A stretch of DNA of 64,000 nucleotides from Nymphaea colorata (taxonomy: Eukaryota; Streptophyta; Magnoliopsida; Nymphaeales; Nymphaeaceae): contig NC_045144.1 of NCBI RefSeq assembly GCF_008831285.2, positions 16,105,858-16,169,857 on the forward strand, in the 5' to 3' direction. The stretch's first letter is position 1. Each line of letters begins with the position of its first letter. Shown in pieces: positions 1 through 12,629 of the stretch. The position numbers and the translations under genes were made by a program. The notes below the pieces were generated by a model, which did not search any database, had not been told where the DNA came from, and saw only the letters and a list, made by a program, of their open reading frames with translations.

Positions 1-1654
1 TGCAAAATTTAATGGATCACGGATCTTGGAAAATCACCTTACTAGATATCTGTGATTTCAAACCAATCTTAAATTTGTTGTTCTCAAATATATAATTTTC
101 GGGATGTTAATGAATCATATCCAAATCAAATGGTATCATTTCCCATATTTGATTTTATTGGATGTTCAGATATTCAAATTCAAATACGAATTTAAAAGAA
201 ATAGATACTGGATTAAGGATATTTACTTGAAACAAAATCTGAATTGGAATTGGAATCGGAATTTAATTTGATATTGATTTACGATGGAATTTTATAAGAT
301 CCAAATTTCTAAACCAAATGTTCAAATGTTTACATGACTTTTTTAAAGCATTCTTATAAAATATTCAATCCAAATCTGATCTATTGACATCAAACCATGT
401 AGGAAAACACATCCAATGCAAAGATCCTCTTATTTCGGATTCCAGGTCAGAGGAGCAGTGGCCAATCTTAGTCCACGCCTCTCGGCCAGACGTGGCTAAT
501 TCTGGGCCGCTGAATGGAACCCCAACAGGAAGCATCAACGGCTGGGAATCCCCAGCTCAACGAGCGAACTGGGATATGCTTCATAATATTCTCCCCAACT
601 GGCCTGCGGAATTATATTTTTATTCAATGACATCCCTCTTTCTCTCTCCTCACTTTCTCTCTCTCTCTCTACAAAGTGAAGTGGGTCTACGCCAGGTCCA
701 CGCAACTAGCAGAATAAAAACCAGAAAAATGGCCTCCACGGACTGCATGTTCAAGAAGGCATTTTATATGTGGGGCTTCTAGATGGGAATCTTAACCTTT
801 TAAGAACTCTAAATAGGACCAGGAAAAAAAAAAGGGGGCTCAATAATCAGTAAGAAATTGAAGTTTAAAATCGTTATACATTTAATGTTTGGTCATCTAA
901 TTTTGTTGACAAACATGAGCATCCAGAAAGTAGTTTACTATTGTTTGTGATTAAAATTGGAGACCTTTGGAAATGCCAAGTCACCCCAAGAAATATAGAT
1001 TGGTTAGTTAGATGCACAGCATACATCATTTTCGTCCATGCAATTTTCCTGGACACTATGCTTATAGCCAGTCGACACCAGACTTGTGACACTGCAGCAC
1101 GTAACCCAATGACATGGGGGCAAGCGGAAAGTGGGCAAATTCTTATTGGATTATGATAATGATTCAAATGATGATGATGGTGGCACGCCACATAGCACAT
1201 TTCTTATTCCCAGACGTTTGCTCTGTGCCACACTCTCTCTCTCTCTCTCTCTCTAGAACATATTTGGATAGCATAAAGCCTTGTTGCATATGATTGTAAG
1301 TACACCCAACTTTGACTTTGCTCAAGAGTCTTTGCTATATGAGTCACCAAAGCCACTCGGTTCGGCGATACATGTAAATGTGAACTTGCATAATTAGGGT
1401 CTATCTTGTCGCCTATCCAAATTTGAAAATGTTAGTAAGATGTGGTAAATAAATCTGGACCTGATTTGGAATCGGATGTACATTCACTATGTAGTTTCAC
1501 ATCAAGAAACTAAATCTGAGTAACTAACATTTGATTCAGTTAACTATGACTGTCAGATCTATTGCTAGTTGGACATGAATTAGGTTTAAAAGAATCAGAT
1601 TCATGCTACCACCAACATAGTGCTCAATGCTTTTATGGGCAGGCAAGAAATGTG
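1..1654. repeat. Segmental duplication block A1 (matches 33,645-35,603)
   Basis: This block aligns almost end to end with 33,645-35,603. The shared landmarks come in the same order: the start near the left edge, a CT-rich stretch near 655, a second CT run near 1,235 and the final AGGCAAGAAATGTG. No reading frame is preserved in both copies, so I call no gene. In copy B the block is cut at ATGTG by a retrotransposon; here the empty site is at 1,650-1,654. The stretch from 140 to 340 is rich in ATTCAGAT/ATCCGAT-type words found in many places in the window. Confidence 0.85.
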
Positions 1655-4600
1655 AAAATGGAAATGTTCGTCACTTTTCCATTGAACACATTAGATTTTT
1701 TTTTTTTAGTAGCAGATAATGACTGAAAGACCCGTGTAACTTAGATTTTATGGTGGACAAACTCAAGTGGCATCGAAACTTGGACCTTTAACACGATAGT
1801 GACAATGATTCATGATATTTTCTCACAATTTTACGATTTTGTTATTGCAAGTTGATATATAAAAGAAGCTAAGACCTCATAGATGCTAGGTCAGCATCTA
1901 TAGTGGATGAATAAATCATAGTGCATTCATGCATTCGGTGTCTGCATCCACATACGCAAGTGAATCCTCACTCCAAGGTTCACATAGGCAATTGGACAGC
2001 CCATGAAGACCGTCCGATTGCATGATCAGCTGGCCCCGATGGGTGGCCATCCTCTACCGGACCGATCCGCAAAAAATCGGATATGAAGACAAATTTTGAC
2101 TTCAATCAAGAAAACCGGATGGAGTTTTGATTTAAGAAATGACATCTAGTCGGAATCCAATTTCTGATCTGAATTTGGATCAATTTTAGTTTTAAACATG
2201 TATCATATATCCGTCTCTGCACATTTGATTCTTAATCTATTGTGGTACATATCAGATTTTGTTTAAAAGTCAGATTCATATTCATGTCTGGATTTAATAA
2301 TCGGATTTGTTTGTAAATTCGAATCATCAACAACAAGACTAGAGGACTTGAAGAATTTCAGGAAAGCCTCCCTAGTAGATTTGGCAGATGAGACCAATTT
2401 AGAAGAGAAGCGACGTAATTCATCACTGCAAAGAATACTAACAAGTGCCATTGACCTATGAGAAATGGAAGGCGGAGAAACTTCGGAAGTAGCCTGAATA
2501 CTAACAAGGCCAGAAAATTTCCGTGGAGAGAATAAATAGATAAAGAGAGATTGGGTATCCATGCCTAGTGCCTTTGGAAGCCTGAATATACTCACTTGTA
2601 GCTCTATTAATCTAAACCGAACGACAGACAGTCGAGACTTATGACATGAACAACAGGTGATGTGAGACAATATTACTCCCATATAGCAAGCAATGATCTT
2701 GGAAATCCTTGATGCGTTTATTTATCCTAGCGACCTCTGTCATTCACCAGTTTGTATTTCAACTTAGGCCTCTGTGTTTTCATTTGGACTTCGACCATGG
2801 GATGGCTCATGAATGTTCCTTCACCTTTGGTAGCAGATGCTTTGTGGCAGCTGAGAATTTGACATGCGTTTGTGGCAGAACCTTATTCCACTCTTATGGT
2901 GTTTGAACTGGAGCAGAGTGATACCCTCCTTACTGTAGTTCAACCACACTGACTAGTTGGAAGTTCAGAGGCACTTCCACAAAAAGACGAGCACAGCCCG
3001 CTCTCTGTAGCTAATCACATGTAAGTGAACAGGGAAGAAGCAAGATTGGTGAAGCTAATCGCATGTAATTAGCTATAGAGAGCGGGCTATGCTTGTTTTT
3101 TGTGGAATTGCCTCTGAACTTCTAACCAGTTTTGGTTGAACTACACTGGAAGGAGGGCATCACTTCGCTCCAGTCCATACACCATAAAGGTAGAGTAAGG
3201 TTGTACCACAAATGCATGTCAAATTAATCAACAACCTCCACAATATGTCATCTGCATGTTAAAATATGATATGAAGTCCAGTGAACGAGAGAGGAGACTA
3301 TGTTTTTCATAGAGTTTTCAATAACTCAAATGTGAACTTTTGAATCTACACTCTGACCCTTTCAATTCCATGAAAGAAGCAGCCCACGATGGACCGATGA
3401 AGGAGTTCTTTCATGGCTTCAAATAAGGACTAGGGAATGACTATTCGGGTATGCTTCTTGGAGCAGGTGTCCTTTAACTGTATGCATATGCAGAGATTTC
3501 AGTTGTTGCTTTCGCTATTGATGATGAACTTGATTTCAAATTCAATGTACATCATTATATTTTGTTTGTATTTGAACGACATAATGTTCCTTTATGAACA
3601 TTCTTCATAACAATTACGCAAGTCATGTTTTTTGCAGTTTGTGTTCCATGATCAGACATGCCATTACAGATATTCACTGCTCTCTGTATGATGTCATCCA
3701 ACGGCAACTTGCCCATTGAAAAGTCTCGACACCTTTAAGCTTACATCATGGGCCAATGCGCTAGCTGGGAACATGGAAATGTCAACATCCTTCAACTTGA
3801 ATGCCTTAAGTCAACTCATGAAGCTAGATCTGCTGAACTGCTGTGATCCATCCTCAAGATTTTATGCATATGTTGCCTCCTAAACAGTAATTATGTTGGG
3901 TCACATTAAAGCTCTAATACAGTGGCAGGGGCACATATAAGCTCGTGCAGGCAGCTGACCACACCAATCTTTTAAATTTTTAAATGGGCATCATTAATCA
4001 TTTATCCTTATATATATATAAGTGCTTCACCAGACATGACTATTTTTAAACAAGTGCCCCTTCAGCCAATTTATCTGGCTCCGCCACTGGCAGTTGGCCA
4101 CACCAGCTTCTCAATTTTCTTTCATTTTTACATTAAGATCGTTTAATATTTACTTTGTTATACATGAAAGTGCCCTTTTAAGTATGAAAACTTGCCCTTT
4201 TTAAGTATGAAAACTTGTGAATTAGTGTCATTCCAAAAAAAGATTTCTGGCTTTTGCTTTAACATGCCTTGTACTTTTCATAGCTACCTAGGGGAAACTC
4301 AATTTTTGGTAGCGTGAAGAAAACAGTATTCAGGGACCTGAAAAGGCTGGAGGTGGGGTTCATCCTCATCTGATCTAAACATTGAAGGCACATCGGCCCA
4401 ATGAAGTAATGGTGGACCTTGTGATGTGACCGGCAATGTGAACAAGTGGAGGAGGTGTCTTGTGTTGTTGATGCATGAACAAGGGCCAAGAGTGAACTTG
4501 GCCCAACGTGGTGATCTACTGAGCAAGTGCACCCATATTATGCGCAAATTACTGGCAGCACATGTTTCATAGTTATCCGCCCACTGCTTGGATTAGGATA

Positions 4601-5160
4601 GATGCTTGTTTCACAATAATAGTGAAAGAATCTGTTTGAAATGCATCATGTTCTTATATAGTTTAAAAAAGTCATAATACCTAGTGAAGGACCAAGAAAA
4701 TTTTATAAAGGAGGCCAGGTAATCTTTTTCTTGGAAAAACAAAGTCTTGAAAAATCCAAACCCAAAAAAAAAACAACTTTTAATATTAAAACAAAAAAGG
4801 GTTTGTTTTAATATTACCAACTTGTAGCAATCAACTCTTATTTTTATGTAGAAAATAACAAAAAATATACGAATCTAAACGTTCGTGAGTGATACCCATG
4901 ATGCAAAGGTTGTTAAAACAAACATATGGAGACAAACCTGTGTGATCTTGTTTCCTTGAAAACATAATTTATCTGATTATAGTGATACCAACAATGATTT
5001 TTCTCTAAAATTTGATGCCCTTGCGGACCTCAAGTCACATGACATGTGTCAACTTGCTCAACTGGTGCCACCCACAACACCGGGGTCTAATCAATACATA
5101 TGTTAGTTCGATACAAGTGTCTTATCGAGTCAGATCTGGTATCATACCAAAAGTATCAAG
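1655..5160. repeat. Segmental duplication block A2 (matches 46,313-50,165)
   Basis: This is the continuation of the duplicated unit, collinear with 46,313-50,165 once the copia insertion in copy B is removed. Copy A keeps about 120 bases near 1,855-1,975 that B lacks. Between 2,460 and 2,700 the two copies are unrelated (B has 46,997-47,665 instead). No coding frame survives in both copies. The block contains a foldback element and ends in a dispersed repeat (about 4,250-5,160) that recurs four more times in the window. Confidence 0.85.
2845..3250. repeat. Foldback (MITE-like) element, copy A
   Basis: Two arms of roughly 180 bases are inverted copies of each other around a short loop near 3,030-3,055. 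Examples are GTTCAGAGGCA on the left against TGCCTCTGAAC on the right, and GCCCGCTCTC on the left against GAGAGCGGGC on the right. The outer part pairs AATTTGACATGC with GCATGTCAAATT. The same structure is in copy B at about 47,815-48,195, so it predates the segmental duplication. No clear target-site duplication was found. Confidence 0.7.
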
Positions 5161-8100
5161 TGTAATCCAGGTCAAGTAGCAGGGCTGGAACCTTTGGAAC
5201 CTTTGCTGGATCCTTCTCACCTGTCTTACGATGGGGAGACCGTTATCTCATGATCTCATGTCACTAAGGGCGCCCGTTAGCCGTCGAGATGATGTCACAG
5301 ACACTCCATCAAAAGAAAAAAGGGAGAAAAGACAAGCTCATCTTTGCAAGTGCATATGGAGGAAGCCTGCAATATGCAAGATAACTTCTTTCAAGTGGAG
5401 AAGATATTTAAGTTTCCTATGCCTCTTTCAGCTTTTAGATAGCTAAGATCATTTCACTTCTTTCACTGTTAATTGAGAATGTCGTATCAATGGATTAATC
5501 CATCCTTCTGCAACATAGACATGAAGAGATCGGAGATGACACTCATTTTTTGTTTCAAGTTTTCGTGGGCCATGGACATGGGGAATCAGTAAAGAGGAAG
5601 CATAAGACTTTGACCTTTAAGCAGCAATGTTAATGTAGCTGCTTCCACTGCCAAAAGTTTGCATTAGAATTGTCCAACATAACTACTGAAAAGTGCAAAT
5701 ACGTCAGGAAATTCATGCCGATTGGTAACAGATATCTGCATCCTGCAACGTTATTGCCAATTTGCTTCATCCTTTCCACAAGCTAAACAAGAACTGTATA
5801 AAGGCCCCCTATCTCTCTGCATTTCTGTTTCCGTACATGTCAATCTTCGGCACAATGCCAAAAGTTCACACTAAGCTGTAAGCAGTTTTCTGCTTGCCTA
5901 ACACATTGTAATTGTTCGAGCTAGCATTGTGCAAGCCTGACATCACCAAGCTGTCAACATATTGCTTAATCCTTCCAGCATGTTCCACAAGTTAGAGAAA
6001 CAGAGGTGGAGAGTAAATAATTGAACAATGTGCTTTCAGATTCACTAAAGTTACATTAGTCATTGGGTATGATGCAAAGAATGCAAGATTATCTTATCCC
6101 CGTCTTAAGAGATAAAAGTAGTTGTATATGGATTCCCATTGAACGTATCCTTTAGAAGATGTAAACTTGACAGACTTTCCTTCCACTTTACAGAGCTTGA
6201 ACTGCGGGTCAGCAGAACTGTCTTGAAGCTGGCCTGGCTTGCTTGTGCAATGATTTGGTAGTTTCTATTGTCAGATTACATAGCTTCATCACTCACGATT
6301 TTCTTTATCTGTGTCGCAAATTCACTTTGTTCCGAGGACTTTTGTTTCTTAGCTGAAGAATGCCAGTCCTGCTTTTTAGGTTCAGCCGAGTTAATATGGC
6401 TTTCCTAAGAAATTGTTGGCTGAGATATTAATTCTCTCAAACATAGGTATAGTCATCCGAAGACCAAACAGTACTTAAATAAAATTCTGAACTTAAGGTG
6501 TGAACATGCAACCAATGGAACTATCTTATTGCCGAAAAATGTAGAATGCTTGTGCCCATTTTTTTGTAGCTAATGCAATAGATGTCGTCTTTGTGTTGTA
6601 ATCCATTTCATGTGTGTTCTACTTAGAAGGATATAGTACCTGCAAGGACACAAAGAGATATGACTGATAGTTTTTGAATATCATCGACGATTGGGTTCTG
6701 AGATAGATATATAATATCATACATATGTAGGGAGAGAGAATCAGTTGTACATCATGTAAACCATGTATTCCCCTTTACAAACGATCCCCATCTTCTTATT
6801 AGAAAGAAATATGTGATGTATGGAGGACGAAGAATATATGGAATGGCCTTAGGATATGTTGATATATCCGATTTGAATCAGACATCTGACCAAACTGATA
6901 TGAAAACTTTGGATATGAAAAAATATTTAATATCTGGTTAAGAAATCAAATCGGATTATGACTTAAGAAATGACATCCGATTGGATATTTAGATTCAGAT
7001 ACACATAAATATCCAGTCGGATTCAGATACATATTTTAATCAAATTTACTTTTAAATAAACATCCTATATCTAATTCTCTTACATTTTGAAAATTAGCAA
7101 AATTCGGTTCAAAATTTGGATTCGGATATGAATATAAAAATCAGATTCAGATTGTAAAATCGGATTTGTGATGCGTATTCAGACATAACTTTTCTTTATT
7201 TGTATTTGAATCCGACTATGTAAATATCTGAAAAGACAAAATACTGTTAAGGGTGTATCCGATCTGGTATATCAGATCTGTTGACGATCTGTTGACGTCC
7301 CTAGACCTTGTGTGCTAAAACTTTGTTATCCAATATATGGGACGTCTAGGGATCATCTGACTTTTGAAATAGGCTACAGCAGATTTTTTACAAATCGGGT
7401 TGCATGGATGCGATCGAATGGCAAGCGTGAATTTGGAGATTCAATTAGACGAAACAATCAACTTATAATTATTTAACTTAAGCATAACGATTGATAGTAC
7501 TTGTGCTGGTAATGCCAAAAGTATTGTGGATAGATTAATTAAGACCAATTCAAAGAAATTAAGTAAATTTTCTTGCATTAATTCTTAATACAGTGGCTAA
7601 GTAACCAATCCAAAGGAGGATTGCAGACCAACATAAGCTCAGCTTGTTTGCGACAAGACTCAGATTGGCTCATAAAATACTCATATGTGATTAGTAGATC
7701 TCATCGAGATTGAAGAAGAGGATATTACAGAGCAACATAAGCTCAGCTTGTTATATGCACATCGGTGCACCAGAGTTTGTAATGACAAAACTACCTTTAA
7801 TCAGTATAATTTTTTTATAAGGACAAAAAATGGTACTAAAATATTAACAGATTAAAAATGACATTTTTTAAAAAAAACCAAAATATCCTAACTTCTATCT
7901 TATTTTTCTAGGCTGTATATTTGATGGGTGTACAGGATGTTGCAAGCAACTCACTCTCTAGTCGATGGTTGCAGAGCAATCATCCAAATGTAACAGGTAC
8001 ATTGAACACCAGTGGTGGAGTTAGGAATCTTGGTTTTAAGGGCACTAATCCAAAAGTTCCATGCTTGGAGGGGCACCAATGTATATAATTAGTCAAATAT

Positions 8101-8479
8101 TCCAAGACAGCAATATAAATCTGGAGTTGATGTGGGCAATTGCCCACACTAGAATACATGTTGATGACATACGTACAAAGTCGAAGCATGTGAACGGCAA
8201 AAAGCAAATTAATTTAGGCTCAAAAGTCACCTGATTGGGCTACTTAATAATTTAATTTGATTGGAAAATAGATCTATTTCGTTGCATCGCTGATTCAAGA
8301 GTGTCAAAATTTAACTATTTAAATGAAACTAAAATTGTTATTTTCAAATTGTTTCCTTATACGCCTTCTCCATTTTTTTCAGCAGAATTATTCAGAAAAT
8401 TGATCACCCAACAACTCAACCCAATCACATAACCAACAAAAACTGGCACCACCCCCTGTACTTATCACAAATCAGAAGG
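5161..8479. other. Copy-A-specific intergenic DNA, no gene seen
   Basis: I see no convincing coding region here. Open frames are short and without recognisable motifs. The part from 6,850 to 7,280 is AT-rich with many ATCCGAT/ATTCAGAT words. A short phrase, CATAAGCTCAGCTTGTT, occurs twice (near 7,633 and 7,731). The stretch 8,205-8,320 is a diverged copy of 10,490-10,620. This is the start of the 14.7 kb that is absent from copy B. Confidence 0.6.
8205..8320. repeat. Dispersed repeat, copy 1 (pair with 10,490-10,620)
   Basis: Both copies share AATAATTTAATTTGATTGG, then ATAGATCTATTT, then TTGCATCGCTGAT in the same order. They lie about 2.3 kb apart in direct orientation. The family is not recognised. 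Confidence 0.6.
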
Positions 8480-8490
8480 CTAAATGCTTC

Positions 8491-9365
8491 TTATAGGAGA
8501 AGGATAATCATCAAGCTGGTTGCCAACACTGTGAGCATCGTCATCTCCAAGCAGTGATTCCTTGGAGATGCAGAACTCTTGCCATATGCTCCGGTGCGGG
8601 GAATGACACGCACTCCGCCACTCCTTCCTCCGCCTCCTCCTCTGCTTCCGCCCCCTCCTCCACTTCTCCCTCCCCCTGCCAATTTCCTTGGATTTGCCTG
8701 GATTATTCCAGTGGTGATATCCATGCCCTGCACAGAAACTGAGCAAGTGCGGCACAACTTAATTACTAATTCTGCATACAGCAAATTCGTTTCTCATGAC
8801 TTTTCATTCGATATATCTACCTGAAGCTGCACAATACCGCATACTGAACTTATCCACCTTTCTGTTGGGATAAATGGAACAATCCGATCAACATGTGGTA
8901 AAAGCATTCCGTGTTATCAGGTAGAGCCCTGATTTTTTTTGGGGGCGGGCCAAACCATCCGCAGGTCGGGCTAAAAGGAGCACTGGTCGAATCAAACTAA
9001 AAAAAATTGATTTTTTCAATATAATTTTTTTTTTCTGCACTTACCAGCCCCCACTTCGTCCGCCCCTGCATGTTATCTCATTCTATTAAAACGAGTGCTG
9101 ATTGCAATCGAACAGCTACAGCTTCAAAACAGGGTAATTGGTTCAGTTGGACAAGCCATTGTATGCGGCAGTCTGCTCAATTGAGAGCAGCAGAGCAACC
9201 AAGAAAGACCAACGATTTAAAAAGAGGAGGTGGGACATGTAGAAGATATATACCTGGTGATAAGGTAGAAATTTCATTGGAAGAAGCCGGAGAAGCAGCC
9301 GCTGGGGTTGATCGAAGAATAAGAGATAAAAGCAAGAAAGTGATGAAGATGCACCGCGTGGCCAT
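8491..9365 (-). CDS. Small secreted glycine-rich protein, two exons, probably GPI-anchored
   Basis: Exon 1 is 9,365 to 9,254 and begins with ATG. It encodes a signal peptide: hydrophobic IFITFLLLSLIL, then an Ala/Ser-rich stretch ending STLSP. It ends at CAG|GTATAT, a good plant donor. Exon 2 (8,738 to 8,491), using the acceptor CTCAG, stays in frame and encodes a Gly-rich middle (GGGRSGGGGGS and similar), then RVIPRTGAYG. It finishes in a hydrophobic tail, TVLATSLMIILLL, directly before the stop. Signal peptide, small-residue stretch and hydrophobic tail are the layout of a GPI-anchored cell-surface protein of 119 residues. A second acceptor 11 bases downstream (exon start 8,727) gives a different 119-residue product, ending at 8,480, with an Arg-rich segment and an acidic tail containing LDDYPSP. 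The upstream side (9,366-9,490) has a CT run on the coding strand and a TTTTAAAAGG TATA-like box. The gene is missing from copy B. The family is not recognised; both exons are prediction only. Confidence 0.5.
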
Positions 9366-9492
9366 GGTAGCGATGCAAGCTCAGAGAGAGAGAGAGAGAG
9401 AGAGAGAGATGCTATCGGCGGTGGGGGTGGTGGAGGAGATAGACCTTAGTTGGTTGCTTTTTGGGTTTTCATTGAAGACAACCTTTTAAAAT
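9366..9492 (-). promoter_or_regulatory. Candidate core promoter and 5' leader of the secreted-protein gene
   Basis: Reading the minus strand there is a TTTTAAAAGG box at about 9,482-9,491, roughly 120 bases before the ATG. A CT dinucleotide run follows (9,385-9,410). Pyrimidine runs in the leader are common in plant genes. The positions fit a promoter, but that is inference. Confidence 0.35.
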
Positions 9493-9499
9493 GATTCAA

Positions 9500-10489
9500 G
9501 GAAAAAGTCAAAACAAGATAAATCAAAATTAATAATGATAAATAAAAAAAATCTTTTCACAAAATTTAGTTTTTCATATTTATCTTTGTCAAGATTACAG
9601 GAACGTCATCTATTTAAGTTTTTTCTTTTACGTTGTGTAACAAGTCTCAAATGAAAATAATCTTTTTCATTGCATTTTATTGAGTCCTGTCATCAAGTCT
9701 GTGTGCATGGTTCTCTCGTAGCTACTCACTTCAAATGGGACCTTCACCAGTTTGATTGTGATAATGTTTTTTCAAACAATTTTCTAGTTGAGGAGGTTTA
9801 CATGTTGCAGCAGAAGGCTGTGAAGGTCTTCAATGTCCCCATCTTGTTTGTTGCCTTGCCATAGTCTTTATATATATTGAAACAGGTTATGCATGCTTGG
9901 CATATGCGGCTTAGCTAATTTTTTAAATCTGAATTCAAATATGAATATGATCGGATCCAATTTCTTAAATTCAAATTCAATCTGATTTCTTAATTGGATA
10001 TTATTTTCTTTTCTATACCTGATTTTTTCAAAACAGTTATATCCAATCCAAATAAGATACATTGACATCGTTGACTTGAATTGGGATGTTTAGGTTGTTT
10101 CAAAATGGAGAGAGAATGAAGAATTGAGTTGGAATCGAGCTGATAGGGTAGTTCCACTTCCACCTGTATTGAGAATGATTGTATGTGGATAAGGATGTTG
10201 GTCCTTTTGAAAATGAGACTGGTTTGCTGCCAGATTTTGTCTCTTTGGTCATTTGACCTTAGAAAGCCTAGTTTTTTAAGTGTCATTTGGCAATAAAGAC
10301 ACTAGTTCTATGAGTATCCTATGAATCTATTACAAATATTAAGGTATAATCACACAACGTTAAAACTAACCTTCCATAAATATATGACTCAATCTTTGTG
10401 GCAAATTCATGCAATACTCACATAGTGTTCCCACTGTCAAACGACATGAAACTCAAACGTTCAATGTTGTTGCTATTTTGATTGGGAAA
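9500..10489. other. Intergenic DNA, no gene seen
   Basis: AT-rich sequence without a recognisable frame, motif or RNA. The stretch 9,920-10,060 again has the TTCAAATTC/ATCTGATT words seen in several other intervals. Confidence 0.5.
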
Positions 10490-10620
10490 TAATTAATAAT
10501 TTAATTTGGCTAATTAATTAAGGCTCAAAAGGCACCTGATTCGGCTAATTAATAATTTAATTTGATTGGGAAATAGATCTATTTGGTTGCATCGCTGATG
10601 CAAGAGAGCCCCATGCACCA
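10490..10620. repeat. Dispersed repeat, copy 2 (pair with 8,205-8,320)
   Basis: Direct copy of the 8,205-8,320 sequence, with an extra internal GGCTAATTAAT phrase. See that entry for the shared words. Confidence 0.6.
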
Positions 10621-10662
10621 ACAACATTTATTTCTTTTAAGTATTTGTACCACTCATAATTT

Positions 10663-10865
10663 TCTTTTCATTTTGTAAAACAAGAAATCTGACAAAAGTT
10701 TTCTTTGCAAATGTTACTTATTATTCTCTAATTGTTATGTACCAAGATCACTATAGCGATAGGTTTTTTCATTTTGTGATACAAGAAATCTGACAAAAGT
10801 TTTTCATTGCAAATGTTACTTATTATTCTTTAATTGTGATGTACCAGGATCACTATAGCCATAGG
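10663..10865. repeat. Two-unit tandem repeat, about 101 bp each
   Basis: The units are 10,663-10,763 and 10,764-10,865. Each begins TTTTCATTTTGT, passes through CAAGAAATCTGACAAAAG and ends ATCACTATAGC, one base, ATAGG. The units differ at only a few positions, so the duplication is fairly recent. Confidence 0.85.
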
Positions 10866-10906
10866 AAAAGAGGAGCTAACAGATGATCTAAAAATGAAAA
10901 AGGAGA

Positions 10907-11001
10907 CATGATTGAAAGTTTTTAAGCGTTGCACCATTAGAGCTAACATTCTCAATGTCTGTTAGCTCTAATGCTACAATGCTTATAAACTGTCTGTCAT
11001 G
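10907..11001. other. Short hairpin of miRNA-precursor size
   Basis: Arms of about 42 bases (10,907-10,948 and 10,960-11,001) surround an 11-base loop. The inner 12 bases, TTAGAGCTAACA against TGTTAGCTCTAA, pair perfectly. The outer part has scattered mismatches. This is compatible with a plant miRNA precursor or a very small MITE. There is no evidence of transcription in the sequence itself. Confidence 0.4.
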
Positions 11002-12629
11002 CTCTTGGTGAAACATGTTCATTCCACTCTTTATAAGGGAATGGTGGTTCTTCTATATCTTCGATACAGGACTATAAATTCTCACTTTTCTTTCACGTTA
11101 CAGTACTATTATTCACACCAGCATTAGGCCCCACAACTACAATGACAAGGACCAGTTGCCATGCTGACTAAAGTGTCCTTGAAGCCTAACTTTCCATATG
11201 CTAGAAAAGACAAATTGCACCAAACCTTCATTAGAAATGACAGCACAAATAAAAATTCAAAATGTTAGACATAACAAAAGCAAGTTAAACTGAATCATGA
11301 CTCCATTTTTTCTCACTATATCTAGGGACATCAAACTCAAACTATCCATCAAAAGAGATGGATGTCAGGTGAATTTTTTTTTTTTCCTACATCAAGGAGG
11401 ATAAGGAAGAAGTGGGAGAGAGGTTCCTCCCCCCCTCCCCAACCCACCATCATGAGGAGCGACGTCCGGCATGGCCTTGATGCCGGCCGGAGCGCCTGCC
11501 GGCGATGGTAGGGTGAGCTGCTCTAAGAGAAGAGAGAGGAGAAGCATATAAAAGAGAGGGATCAGTGGGAGAGAAGGAAAAGGGGTGGAGGGAGGGAGGG
11601 AGAACAATGGGATTGAAATTCTGGACTCTGATTTTAGGTCGATGGTCATGATTGGATGGCATCCTAACCATATCATATCCATGCGGTGGTTTTGAGAATC
11701 AAAATTGGTTGGAACTTGGAAGAAGCTTCTTTTGGCACTAAATTGTGCTTCCTAACATGTTTTAACATAATCTAATGTCCAAAGAGGGCATTGCTATTGT
11801 ATAAATTTGCTCTAATTTTATAGAGTAAGTTTGTGAAATAGTTACAAACCATTTCTTTGGACAAACGGGCCTAACAAGTGACAGACTGAGTTCCGAGTTT
11901 CCTTAGTAGTGTAAAGTTGTATGTTCTGTAAACACTAATCTATGGAGGGCCACTATCATTCATTTCTCCTTTGGCTTGTTGCCCCAAATATCTGGGGCAA
12001 TGTCAACAAGAACTTTTGGCAAGGAAAGAGCTCCATGTGCTGCTATCTATTTAGAATTTCTATAGAAGTTTTGGCTTGGCAAGCCTATGAGAGTGGGTGT
12101 TGTCTTGGACTCCACGCACAAGCAGCCACTTGCAGGAGTCAAACTTGGAGCCAGGAATTTTTTACTAAAGGCCTAGTTTTGAGCTCAAATTGGGCCAACT
12201 TGAGCTTGACTACTCGACTCCAAAAACGCCAGTTTAAACTCAAATCAAGTTCCATAAAACAAGCGCGAGCTCGACTAGACAATACAGCATCATGCTTGAG
12301 CTCGACTTGTTTGACTCATTTGGCTCACTTCTATTATAAACTAACAGTTAGAACTAGTATATGGGGCATAGCCGAAAGGAGGTGCTCATGGGCCTTGAAC
12401 CCACCTCAAAAATTTTTCTTAAAAAATTTACATGTAAATTTTAAAAAAGTTCACTTGTTCTAAATAAAAATTTTGAAAAATGTATTTCGGTCACAATTAA
12501 AATCTAAAAACTTTAATTCAGCCACCCTTAAAAAATTGCTAAAACTAGTACTAATGGATAATAAATGCTTAGCAGCATAGCTCTAACTATCCGAGAACTA
12601 AAAAATATTCTTGCATTTTCTCACCCTCA
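11002..12629. other. Intergenic DNA with a local duplication, no gene seen
   Basis: The stretch 11,685-11,810 recurs in diverged form at 14,365-14,485: both have TTGGAACTTGGAAGAAGC, then CATAATCTAATGTCCAAAG. Near 12,370-12,530 is one copy of a family of degenerate repeats recognised by TTTAAAATTT-type tracts and phrases like GGCTCC near the ends. A GC-rich patch at 11,395-11,600 has open frames on the minus strand, but they are low-complexity Pro/Leu/Ser and I do not call them genes. Confidence 0.5.

Noticed and set aside
384-782. 132-codon frame at the left edge
   Set aside because: The matching DNA in copy B (near 34,020-34,640) does not keep the frame, and there is no recognisable domain.
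2263-2682. 139-codon minus-strand frame
   Set aside because: Copy B has only part of this DNA and the frame is not kept. No known motif.
9868-10286. Overlapping minus-strand frames in AT-rich DNA
   Set aside because: Low-complexity text without splice sites or motifs; likely chance.
11392-11682. Pro/Leu-rich frame resembling a secreted protein
   Set aside because: It arises from a GGGAGA-type purine-rich repeat, begins away from any promoter signal and has two overlapping frames of equal quality.
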